Assembly: GCA_947459935.1 (NCBI GenBank)
Contig: CANHFN010000071.1
Span: 1 to 5,167, forward strand
Direction: 5' to 3'
DNA length: 5,167 bases
Origin: Actinomycetota bacterium
GTDB lineage: Bacteria > Actinomycetota > Actinomycetes > Nanopelagicales > Nanopelagicaceae
The first letter of the stretch is position 1, and each line of letters opens with the position of its first letter. The notes under the pieces were generated by a model. That model saw nothing but the letters and a program-made list of their open reading frames with translations, had not been told where the DNA came from and did no database searches. A program made the position numbers and the translations under genes. Below are positions 1 through 5,167 of the stretch, in pieces.

Positions 1-251
1 GATCAGGTTTGGCAATTAAACATGGTGTGACTATGGTGAATGCGCCTGGAACAGTAGATGCTGGATATCGCGGGGAGCTCCAATGCATCATGATTAATCA
101 CGACCCTAAGGAAGCCATAACTTTTCACAAAGGTGATCGCATCGCTCAATTAGTAATTCAAAAGGTAGAGCGTGCGGAGTTTGTTGAAGTTCAAGAATTG
201 CCAGGTTCAGGACGTGGGACTGGTGGTTTTGGATCGACGGGGAAATCATGA
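1..251 (+). CDS. dut: dUTP diphosphatase (dUTPase), 3' part only
   Basis: Hydrolyses dUTP to dUMP and pyrophosphate in the cytosol, which keeps uracil out of DNA and supplies dUMP for thymidylate synthesis. The gene is cut by the window start. The frame begins with the last two bases (GA) of a codon compatible with Arg, then SGLAIKHG, so it opens inside motif II (RSGLA). 82 complete codons are visible, about the last 55% of a typical 150-residue homotrimeric dUTPase. Motif III reads GTVDAGYRGE, with the catalytic Asp at 57-59 and the uracil-stacking Tyr at 66-68. Motif IV is GDRIAQLVI, and the P-loop-like motif V is GRGTGGFGSTG close to the C-terminus, with its aromatic Phe present. Motif I lies upstream, outside the window. 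The stop TGA (249-251) overlaps the next start as ATGA, so the two genes are probably translationally coupled. Family assignment is near certain. Confidence 0.97.
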   Translation, partial: SGLAIKHGVTMVNAPGTVDAGYRGELQCIMINHDPKEAITFHKGDRIAQLVIQKVERAEFVEVQELPGSGRGTGGFGSTGKS

Positions 252-868
252 GTCAACATGCTGAAGACCGGGACAAAGTTGTTAACGCTTTGGGCGGCAA
301 AAAAGGCCTGATTGATTCGGGTGTGCCAGCTGTTGTTTTCTTAGTGGTTTTTAATGTTACAAAGGAAGTAAACACTGCCATCTGGGCGGCACTTTCTCTC
401 TCAATTACATTAGCAATAATTAGATTGATCATGAAAGATACGATCCAGCATTCTGTTTCTGGAGTAATCGGTGTTTTGATTTGCGCTTATTTTGCTAATC
501 GCAGTGGCAACGCAGCTGATTTTTATCTTCCTAAACTCCTCATAAACCTTGGCTATGGGACTGCCTATTTGGTTGCAAACCTTGTTGGTTGGCCAATCTT
601 AGGTCTGGTTCTTGGACCACTTCTGGGTGAAAACTTAAACTGGCGAAACAATCCTGCTCGCAAGAAAATGTATATCAAAGCAAGTTGGATTTGGGTTGGC
701 ATGTTTTTCACTCGTTTTGCGGTGCAGTTTCCGATTTATTTGAGTAAAGATGTAAATTTATTGGGAACAGTTAACTTAGCGATGGGCTATCCGTTGTTTT
801 TCATTACCGCTTATGCGACATGGTTGGTGATTAAGGCTGGCCCGCCAGCAGAAAAGGTAGCTAATTAA
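248..868 (+). CDS. DUF3159 family integral membrane protein
   Basis: A 206-residue polytopic membrane protein of unknown function, matching the actinobacterial DUF3159 family (as Rv2693c in Mycobacterium) in sequence and position. A short charged N-terminus is followed by the family-like GGKKGLIDSGVP (residues 16-27). Hydrophobic segments lie at about 21-38, 43-61, 69-84, 98-126 (long, possibly a re-entrant or kinked pair), 143-163 and 172-195. A loop with WRNNPARKKMY (132-142) precedes the fifth segment, and a conserved-looking FYLPKLLINLGY (92-103) opens the fourth. There is no signal peptide and no recognisable catalytic motif. The ATG at 248 overlaps the dut stop as ATGA, with GGGG (239-242) upstream as ribosome binding site, so it is cotranscribed with dut. 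The stop TAA (866-868) overlaps the convergent ceoC stop. In relatives an OB-fold protein gene usually sits before this gene; here it is missing. Function is not known, and I infer none beyond a membrane location. Confidence 0.9.
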   Translation: MSQHAEDRDKVVNALGGKKGLIDSGVPAVVFLVVFNVTKEVNTAIWAALSLSITLAIIRLIMKDTIQHSVSGVIGVLICAYFANRSGNAADFYLPKLLINLGYGTAYLVANLVGWPILGLVLGPLLGENLNWRNNPARKKMYIKASWIWVGMFFTRFAVQFPIYLSKDVNLLGTVNLAMGYPLFFITAYATWLVIKAGPPAEKVAN

Positions 869-1521
869 GAGATAAAGCAGGCTTTAATCTGTGCTTCAGC
901 ATCTGCTGATGCAACAAAGAGCAATTCATCTCCTGCGGCAAAGACATCGTGTGCTTTTGCGGTAATTACACGGCCATCTCTCACGATGGCAGCTATGGCC
1001 GCATTCTCTGGAAGTTCAATCTCTTCCACAGTCTTTCCAATACATGCCGATCCATCTGGCAAAGTAAGTTCCACAAGGTTTGCTTGGCCTTTTCTAAATG
1101 AGAATAAGCGAACAACATCGCCCACACTTACAGCCTCTTCAACGAGTGCGGAAATGATGCGTGGAGTAGACACAGCAACATCAACACCCCATGATGAATC
1201 AAAGAGCCATTCATTCTTTGGGTGATTAATGCGGGCAACAACGCGCGGAACACCATATTCAGTCTTGCCAAGAAGAGAAGTCACAAGGTTTGCCTTGTCA
1301 TCACCTGTTGCTGCTACTAGTACCTGGCAGTTATTTAGATGGGCGTTATCAAGGGATGTAATCTCGCAAGCATCAGCCATAAGCCATTCAGCATCTGGCA
1401 CGCTCTCTAACTTCAAAGCTTTAGGATCCTTATCGATCAAGAGAACTTGATGTCCATTATCCAAAAGTTCGCGAGCAATAGCTCGACCGACATTTCCTGC
1501 TCCTGCTATTGCAATTCTCAT
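865..1521 (-). CDS. ceoC: TrkA/RCK-type potassium uptake regulatory protein (CeoC-like)
   Basis: A 218-residue cytoplasmic RCK protein, expected to bind NAD(H) or nucleotide and gate a membrane potassium transporter. Residues 1-118 form the Rossmann-type RCK_N domain, with GAGNVG at 7-12 and the ribose-binding acidic residue D30 after LLID. The family-typical stretches AATGDDKANL, RINHPKNEWLF and GVDVAVSTPR follow. Residues about 130-216 form RCK_C, ending in GDELLFVAS. At half the length of E. coli TrkA (which carries two RCK units) it is one of a pair of single-unit proteins. It closely resembles mycobacterial CeoC (Rv2692) along its length, by recall rather than alignment. It is the second gene of a minus-strand operon: its ATG overlaps the ceoB stop by 4 bp, with AGAAGGTG upstream as ribosome binding site. 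Its TAA stop lies within the stop region of the convergent DUF3159 gene. No membrane Trk/Ktr subunit is in the window. Confidence 0.95.
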   Translation of the reverse strand: MRIAIAGAGNVGRAIARELLDNGHQVLLIDKDPKALKLESVPDAEWLMADACEITSLDNAHLNNCQVLVAATGDDKANLVTSLLGKTEYGVPRVVARINHPKNEWLFDSSWGVDVAVSTPRIISALVEEAVSVGDVVRLFSFRKGQANLVELTLPDGSACIGKTVEEIELPENAAIAAIVRDGRVITAKAHDVFAAGDELLFVASADAEAQIKACFIS

Positions 1522-2186
1522 TGACGTTCACCTTCTGGGCTACCCGCAAGAATTTCTTCGGTCCGAGCAACATCTGCATCTGAAACCATGACATGTATCA
1601 GATCACCTTGTTGCAAAACTGTGTGATCATCAGGGATTAAGCCTTCACCTAGGCGAGTAATGAATGCAACACGGGCAGGCGTGAGGGCGTCAATTAAAAG
1701 AATTGGACGACCATACCAATCGTTATGAGGATTCATCTCGCACAACTGCACCATACCTGTTGCATCGCGCCATTCAGATTTAGAACCCTCAGGGGCAAGG
1801 CGCCGAAGAATTTGATCAGTTGCCCAAAGAACAGTTGCAACAGTTGGAATACCGAGGCGCTGGTAAATTTCAGCGCGACCTGGATCATAAATTCGCGCCA
1901 CAACGTTTTGAACACCATATGTTTCCCGGGCAACGCGAGCTGCCAGAATATTTGAGTTATCGCCGTTACTAACAGCAGCAAATGCATCAGCATCTTGAAT
2001 GCCGGCTTCTAACAAGACTTCTCGGTCAAAACCAACACCTGTAACTGTTCTGCCCTTGAAGTCTGGACCAAGCCTGCGAAATGCCTCTCGAGCCTGGTCG
2101 ATAACTGCGACTGTATGGCCGGCTGCTTCCAGTTCGGTGGCGAGTGATGAACCAACTCGACCGCAACCCATGATGACTACGTGCAC
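1518..2186 (-). CDS. ceoB: TrkA/RCK-type potassium uptake regulatory protein (CeoB-like)
   Basis: A 222-residue cytoplasmic RCK protein, first gene of the ceoB-ceoC operon and presumably the heteromeric partner of CeoC in controlling potassium uptake. RCK_N covers about residues 1-120: nucleotide-binding GCGRVG at 7-12, D30 at the end of the second strand (VAVID), GFDREVLLEAGI, VSNGDNSNI and RIYDPGRAEIYQRLGI. RCK_C covers about 140-215, with WRDATGMVQL at its start and LQQGDLIHVMV near its end. It resembles mycobacterial CeoB (Rv2691) almost throughout, by recall. The start is GTG at 2186: the family begins exactly here (M-x-VV-x-MGCGRVG), but no Shine-Dalgarno sequence precedes it. A TANNNT hexamer 7 nt upstream suggests a leaderless message. 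The downstream gene overlaps it by ATGA. In many relatives an APC-type permease gene lies just upstream; here the divergent RNA methyltransferase gene starts 32 bp away. Confidence 0.95.
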   Translation of the reverse strand: MHVVIMGCGRVGSSLATELEAAGHTVAVIDQAREAFRRLGPDFKGRTVTGVGFDREVLLEAGIQDADAFAAVSNGDNSNILAARVARETYGVQNVVARIYDPGRAEIYQRLGIPTVATVLWATDQILRRLAPEGSKSEWRDATGMVQLCEMNPHNDWYGRPILLIDALTPARVAFITRLGEGLIPDDHTVLQQGDLIHVMVSDADVARTEEILAGSPEGERQ

Positions 2187-2187
2187 A

Positions 2188-2204
2188 GGATGTAACTTAC
2201 ACCC
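2188..2204. promoter_or_regulatory. Imperfect 17-bp palindrome, possible operator
   Basis: GGATGTAA-C-TTACACCC pairs at 7 of 8 positions about a single central base (only A2190 against C2202 fails), and the inner 11 bp, TGTAACTTACA, is perfectly symmetric. Size and symmetry resemble the site of a dimeric repressor. It covers the putative ceoB -10 element and the leader position before the GTG. No regulator gene is present in the window and I cannot assign a family. Coincidence is possible in so short a segment. Confidence 0.35.
2194..2199 (-). promoter_or_regulatory. Candidate -10 element for the ceoB-ceoC operon
   Basis: Read on the minus strand this is TAAGTT, again TANNNT, with 7 nt to the GTG start of ceoB at 2186. 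The spacing is identical to that of the opposite promoter. The absence of any Shine-Dalgarno sequence before this GTG makes a leaderless start the simplest explanation. It lies inside the imperfect palindrome at 2188-2204, so a protein bound there would block it. Motif-level evidence only. Confidence 0.4.
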
Positions 2205-2205
2205 A

Positions 2206-2211
2206 TAGGCT
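2206..2211 (+). promoter_or_regulatory. Candidate -10 element for the RNA methyltransferase gene
   Basis: TAGGCT fits the actinobacterial sigma-70 -10 consensus TANNNT. Its last T is separated by 7 nt from the ATG at 2219, so transcription would begin at or within one base of the A of ATG and give a leaderless mRNA. No clear -35 hexamer stands 16-18 bp upstream, where the sequence is already ceoB coding. Support is position plus a degenerate motif only. Confidence 0.4.
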
Positions 2212-2218
2212 TACATCC

Positions 2219-3442
2219 ATGGCATCAAACAAGAGTTCTACCCTGAAAACCGGAGATCTGGTGCAGGTCACCATTGAAAAAGTGGCGCACGGGGGACACT
2301 TCATTGCGCGACATGAAGGGGCAGTCATATTCGTTCGCCACGCTATTCCAGGGGAGAAGTGCACCATTCAGATTACAAGCACTGGTTCCTCATTCAATAG
2401 GGCAGATGTTGTTTCCGTGGAGACGCCTTCTGAATTTCGCGTGGTGGCACCTTGTAGCTTTGCACATAGAAATGGTTGCGGTGGTTGCGATTTTCAGCAC
2501 ATATCTCCAGCGCATCAGCGAGCATTAAAGTCAGATGTTATTGCTGAGCAATTCTCTCGAATAGCAAAGATGGAGCTTCGGGTCGAGGTTGAAGAAGTTG
2601 GTTCAAGCACGCATTGGCGAACACGAGCCATTGCTACGACGGACCGCAATGGCAAGCTGGGATTCTATAAATCTCGGTCTCATTCAATAGCACCGGTCAC
2701 TGAGTGCATTATTTGTAATGAAGGAATTAACTTTGGTGAAGTCGCCAGTCGTGAATTAAAAGGTGATGTTCGAGTTGAAATTAGTGCTTCAAATACGGGA
2801 GAGCGTTCGATTGCGTTGGCACCCACACGTGGCGAAGAAAAGGCACGATTAACCGAAGGCCCTGCAGTTCTTCATGAAAATGTCTTCGGCCGAACTTTGG
2901 AAGTCAGTCACGAATCTTTTTGGCAAAGCCACAAAAAAGCGCCAGAGGTTTTGACGCAAGCAGTTCTTGACTTTGCACAACTACAAAAAGGAGAGCATGT
3001 CTTAGACCTCTATGGTGGAGTTGGTTTGTTTTCCGCAGCTCTTGTTGATGCAGTTGGTCCATCAGGACATGTTGATCTAATTGAAGGAAGTAAAGTTGCT
3101 ACCGCAGATGCTGCTCGAAACTTTGCATCCTATGACAACATAACTATTGCTACTGGTGATGTTGCAAAGCTGTTGCCGAGAATAACGACTGCAGATGTAG
3201 TTGTTCTAGATCCACCTCGAGATGGGGCTGGCAAAGAAGCGGTTGCTCAAATCGCACGATTAGCACCACGTTCCATTGTGTATGTGGCTTGTGATCCAGC
3301 GGCGCTGGCCCGAGATACTGCCTATCTTGCAGATCACAGTTATTCACTCGTAAAAGTGCGTGCTTTTGATCTCTTTCCGATGACACATCACATCGAATGT
3401 GTTGCCCTGTATACGCGCGCTGAGGTATCTTCAGCACTCTGA
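2219..3442 (+). CDS. TRAM-domain class I SAM-dependent RNA (uracil-5-)methyltransferase
   Basis: A 407-residue cytosolic enzyme of the RlmD/RlmC/TrmA family, which methylates C5 of a uridine in rRNA or tRNA using S-adenosylmethionine. An N-terminal TRAM RNA-binding domain covers about residues 10-67. C79, C87, C90 (in [10 protein letters not shown]) and C163 match the four [4Fe-4S] cysteines of RlmD-type enzymes, although the first gap is x7 rather than the x5 of E. coli RlmD. The C-terminal Rossmann methyltransferase domain has SAM motif [12 protein letters not shown] (261-272), E289 after the second strand, DPPR (331-334), nucleophile C358 in [13 protein letters not shown] and general base E393 in HHIEC. 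All key residues are present, so it should be active. The orthologous position is Rv2689c of Mycobacterium. The actual target base is not deducible, so I give no symbol. The ATG at 2219 lacks a good ribosome binding site and may be leaderless. acnA follows 22 bp downstream. Confidence 0.93.
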   Translation: MASNKSSTLKTGDLVQVTIEKVAHGGHFIARHEGAVIFVRHAIPGEKCTIQITSTGSSFNRADVVSVETPSEFRVVAPCSFAHRNGCGGCDFQHISPAHQRALKSDVIAEQFSRIAKMELRVEVEEVGSSTHWRTRAIATTDRNGKLGFYKSRSHSIAPVTECIICNEGINFGEVASRELKGDVRVEISASNTGERSIALAPTRGEEKARLTEGPAVLHENVFGRTLEVSHESFWQSHKKAPEVLTQAVLDFAQLQKGEHVLDLYGGVGLFSAALVDAVGPSGHVDLIEGSKVATADAARNFASYDNITIATGDVAKLLPRITTADVVVLDPPRDGAGKEAVAQIARLAPRSIVYVACDPAALARDTAYLADHSYSLVKVRAFDLFPMTHHIECVALYTRAEVSSAL

Positions 3443-3464
3443 AAGCTTCTACGAAAGGCAGATA

Positions 3465-5167
3465 ATGAGTAAAAACTCTTTCAACGCAAGAAAGAATCTA
3501 GATGTTGCGGGCAAGAGTTTTGAAATCTTTGATATCTCCCAGATCGAAGGGGCATCAAATCTGCCATTTAGCCTCAAAGTCCTACTGGAAAACCTATTGC
3601 GGACAGAAGATGGCGCAAACATCACAGCAGATCACATCAAAGCGCTTGCAACGTGGGATCCCTCTGTAGAGCCCGATACCGAAATTCAATTTACCCCGGC
3701 ACGAGTTGTTATGCAGGATTTCACTGGTGTTCCTTGCATCGTGGATCTTGCAACCATGCGTGAGGCAATTGTTGAACTTGGGGGAGATGCTTCGAAAGTA
3801 AACCCACTTGCTCCAGCTGAACTAGTCATCGATCACTCTGTTATTGCAGATAAGTTTGGAACAAAGGATTCTTTTGAGCAGAACACAGATATCGAATATG
3901 AGCGAAATCAGGAACGCTATCGATTCTTGCGATGGGGTCAGACTGCCTTCGATGAGTTCAAGGTAGTCCCACCGGGAACGGGGATTGTTCACCAGGTAAA
4001 TATTGAATACTTAGCGCGCGTTGTTATGACTCGAACTGTTCAAGGAACTCTTCGTGCTTATCCAGACACAGTTGTGGGAACAGATTCACATACAACTATG
4101 GTTAACGGACTTGGCGTGCTCGGCTGGGGTGTTGGCGGCATCGAGGCAGAGGCAGCGTTGTTAGGTCAGCCAGTATCGATGCTGATCCCTCGCGTGGTTG
4201 GATTCAAGTTAACAGGGTCTTTGCCTCTTGGCACAACTGCCACTGACATGGCACTGACCATCACTGAAATCCTGCGCAAGGTCGGAGTTGTTGGAAAGTT
4301 TGTTGAGTTCTTTGGCCCAGGAGTTACATCGGTGCCTATGGCTAACCGAACAACAATTGGAAACATGAGTCCTGAATACGGCTCGACATGTGCAATCTTC
4401 CCAATCGATGAAGAAACTCTGCGTTACCTACGCCTAACAGGCCGAAATGATGATCAGGTTGCATTAGTCGAGCAGTATGCAAAGCAGCAGGGCATGTGGC
4501 ATGACCCATTAGTTGAGCCACGCTTCTCTCAGGTTGTTGAACTAGATCTCTCCACTGTTGTTCCATCTATTTCTGGTCCAAAGCGCCCACAGGATCGTAT
4601 TTCTTTGAGTGATTCAAAGAATGCCTACGAAAAGATTGTTCCAACTTATTACAGCGATAAGACTGATAGAGGTGAAGTAACTGCAGGTTCAACTCGAGTA
4701 AAAAACGGCGATGTAGTTATTGCATCCATTACATCATGCACAAATACTTCTAACCCTTCAGTCATGATCGGTGCTGCACTTCTTGCTAAGAAAGCTGTAG
4801 AAAAAGGGCTTAAATCAAAGCCTTGGGTTAAGACCACCTTGGCTCCAGGTTCAAAGGTAGTCACTGATTACTACGATCGTGCCGATTTAACACAGTACAT
4901 GGAAGCTCTTGGCTTCAACCTTGTTGGATACGGATGTGTTACTTGTATCGGAAACTCGGGCCCTCTTCCTATTGATATTAGCAAGGCAATTAACGAATCT
5001 GATTTGGCTGTTACCGCAGTCTTGTCAGGTAACAGAAACTTTGAAGGTCGAATTAGCCCAGATGTGAAGATGAACTATCTGGCCTCGCCTCCACTTGTTG
5101 TTGCTTATGCAATCGCCGGAACTATGGATCATGATTTTGAAAAAGATTCATTAGGTAAGGATTCAAA
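3465..5167 (+). CDS. acnA: Aconitate hydratase (aconitase A), 5' part, runs off the window
   Basis: Isomerises citrate to isocitrate through cis-aconitate in the TCA cycle, in the cytosol, using a [4Fe-4S] cluster. 567 complete codons are visible without a stop, about 63% of the roughly 900 residues of AcnA/IRP1-type enzymes. Missing are the remaining linker and the C-terminal swivel domain. Cluster ligands are C425 ([13 protein letters not shown]), C491 and C494 ([12 protein letters not shown]), with the same 66 and 3 spacing as IRP1. Substrate-site residues include D207-S208-H209 (GTDSHTTM), and R524 and R529 in [26 protein letters not shown] and [12 protein letters not shown] are further family blocks. 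The ATG at 3465 has AAAGG (3454-3458) 6 nt upstream. The 22-bp gap after the methyltransferase stop holds no terminator, so read-through transcription is likely. A weak internal promoter (TTGCCC at 3402, TATCTT at 3426) is possible. No frameshift or substitution of a key residue is seen. Confidence 0.97.
   Translation, partial: MSKNSFNARKNLDVAGKSFEIFDISQIEGASNLPFSLKVLLENLLRTEDGANITADHIKALATWDPSVEPDTEIQFTPARVVMQDFTGVPCIVDLATMREAIVELGGDASKVNPLAPAELVIDHSVIADKFGTKDSFEQNTDIEYERNQERYRFLRWGQTAFDEFKVVPPGTGIVHQVNIEYLARVVMTRTVQGTLRAYPDTVVGTDSHTTMVNGLGVLGWGVGGIEAEAALLGQPVSMLIPRVVGFKLTGSLPLGTTATDMALTITEILRKVGVVGKFVEFFGPGVTSVPMANRTTIGNMSPEYGSTCAIFPIDEETLRYLRLTGRNDDQVALVEQYAKQQGMWHDPLVEPRFSQVVELDLSTVVPSISGPKRPQDRISLSDSKNAYEKIVPTYYSDKTDRGEVTAGSTRVKNGDVVIASITSCTNTSNPSVMIGAALLAKKAVEKGLKSKPWVKTTLAPGSKVVTDYYDRADLTQYMEALGFNLVGYGCVTCIGNSGPLPIDISKAINESDLAVTAVLSGNRNFEGRISPDVKMNYLASPPLVVAYAIAGTMDHDFEKDSLGKDS

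Larger units (their letters stand above)
2187..2218. promoter_or_regulatory. Compact divergent control region for ceoB and the RNA methyltransferase gene
   Basis: These 32 bp are the whole space between the two divergent start codons (GTG of ceoB on the minus strand, ATG of the methyltransferase on the plus strand). They must hold, or overlap, both sets of initiation signals. Neither start has a convincing Shine-Dalgarno sequence; the plus side has only a weak AGG 9 nt before ATG. Each start has a TANNNT hexamer ending 7 nt before it, which fits leaderless transcription, a common mode in Actinobacteria. Good -35 boxes are not evident and would lie inside the opposite coding regions. The promoter role is inference from position and motif. 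Confidence 0.6.
2188..2218. repeat. Perfect 8-bp inverted repeat abutting both divergent start codons
   Basis: GGATGTAA at 2188-2195 and TTACATCC at 2211-2218 are exact reverse complements separated by 15 bp. The right arm touches the ATG of the methyltransferase gene, and the left arm is one base from the GTG of ceoB. Each gene therefore has TTACATCC directly before its start codon. A third near-copy, TTACACCC, lies at 2197-2204. The arms are seen directly; a binding or regulatory role is inferred. Confidence 0.75.

Noticed and set aside
1..4. GATC at the very first base, as from a restriction-cloned insert
   Set aside because: The frame continues naturally through dUTPase motif II and a four-base match at an edge is not evidence of a cloning junction.
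986..1450. Two + strand open frames of 79 and 73 codons inside ceoC
   Set aside because: They lie antisense to a strongly supported RCK protein, show no recognisable domain and have biased low-complexity composition (Ser/Thr/Arg rich). They are shadows of the real gene.
1725..2208. Open frames on both strands within ceoB (1725-1955 and 1999-2208 on +, 1733-1993 on -)
   Set aside because: All overlap the CeoB coding sequence, whose full length matches its family. None has a ribosome binding site or a recognisable motif.
2274..2528. 84-codon + strand frame inside the methyltransferase gene
   Set aside because: It is out of frame with the TRAM domain and Fe-S motif coding region, which is clearly real, and the translation resembles no family.
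3150..3437. 95-codon minus-strand frame opposite the methyltransferase C-terminus
   Set aside because: It is antisense to the catalytic Cys and Glu motifs of the methyltransferase, and nothing supports translation.
3443..3464. Possible terminator between the methyltransferase gene and acnA
   Set aside because: The only symmetry is a short AAGCTT-centred palindrome (GAAAGCTTCT); there is no stem of useful length and no T-run.
4166..4864. Three minus-strand frames opposite acnA
   Set aside because: They are antisense to conserved aconitase blocks, including the first cluster cysteine, and are by-products of codon usage.
1..5167. Mobile element, prophage, CRISPR, toxin-antitoxin or novel defence system
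   Set aside because: All space is taken by recognisable core genes with consistent composition. There are no transposase, integrase or repeat arrays, no target-site duplications, and no gap longer than 32 bp.

Overview
The window looks like chromosomal core sequence from a low-GC actinobacterium. GC is in the mid-to-upper 40s percent by eye. The gene set and order (dut, DUF3159 membrane protein, convergent pair of TrkA/RCK proteins, divergent TRAM-domain RNA methyltransferase) is the arrangement known from Actinobacteria, for example the dut to Rv2689c neighbourhood of Mycobacterium. The protein sequences are actinobacterial in character, but the base composition is far below that of Mycobacterium or Streptomyces. 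A streamlined freshwater actinobacterium of the acI / Nanopelagicales type is the best guess. That assignment is inference, not proof.

Layout: positions 1-251 hold the C-terminal half of dUTPase (dut, + strand), which overlaps by ATGA the start of a six-segment DUF3159 membrane protein (248-868, +). That gene runs head-on into a two-gene minus-strand operon, ceoB (2186-1518) then ceoC (1521-865). These are two half-length TrkA-type RCK proteins coupled by a 4-bp overlap. The convergent stop codons share the palindrome TTAA. A 32-bp divergent control region (2187-2218) separates ceoB from a + strand RNA 5-methyluridine methyltransferase gene (2219-3442). It is followed after 22 bp by acnA, aconitase, whose 567 visible codons run off the end of the window.

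The genes serve nucleotide-pool hygiene (dut), cytoplasmic gating of potassium transport (ceoB/ceoC), RNA modification (TRAM methyltransferase) and the TCA cycle (acnA). All coding regions look intact, with catalytic residues in place. Compared with the mycobacterial order, the OB-fold gene normally between dut and DUF3159 and the APC-type permease normally between ceoB and the methyltransferase are absent, which suits a reduced genome.

The most interesting non-coding element is the ceoB/methyltransferase divergent region. A perfect 8-bp inverted repeat abuts both start codons, and a TANNNT -10-like hexamer lies exactly 7 nt before each start, which suggests mirrored leaderless promoters. I see no RNA gene, mobile element, CRISPR array, phage or defence gene, and no undescribed multi-gene system. 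No gene-free stretch exceeds 32 bp.
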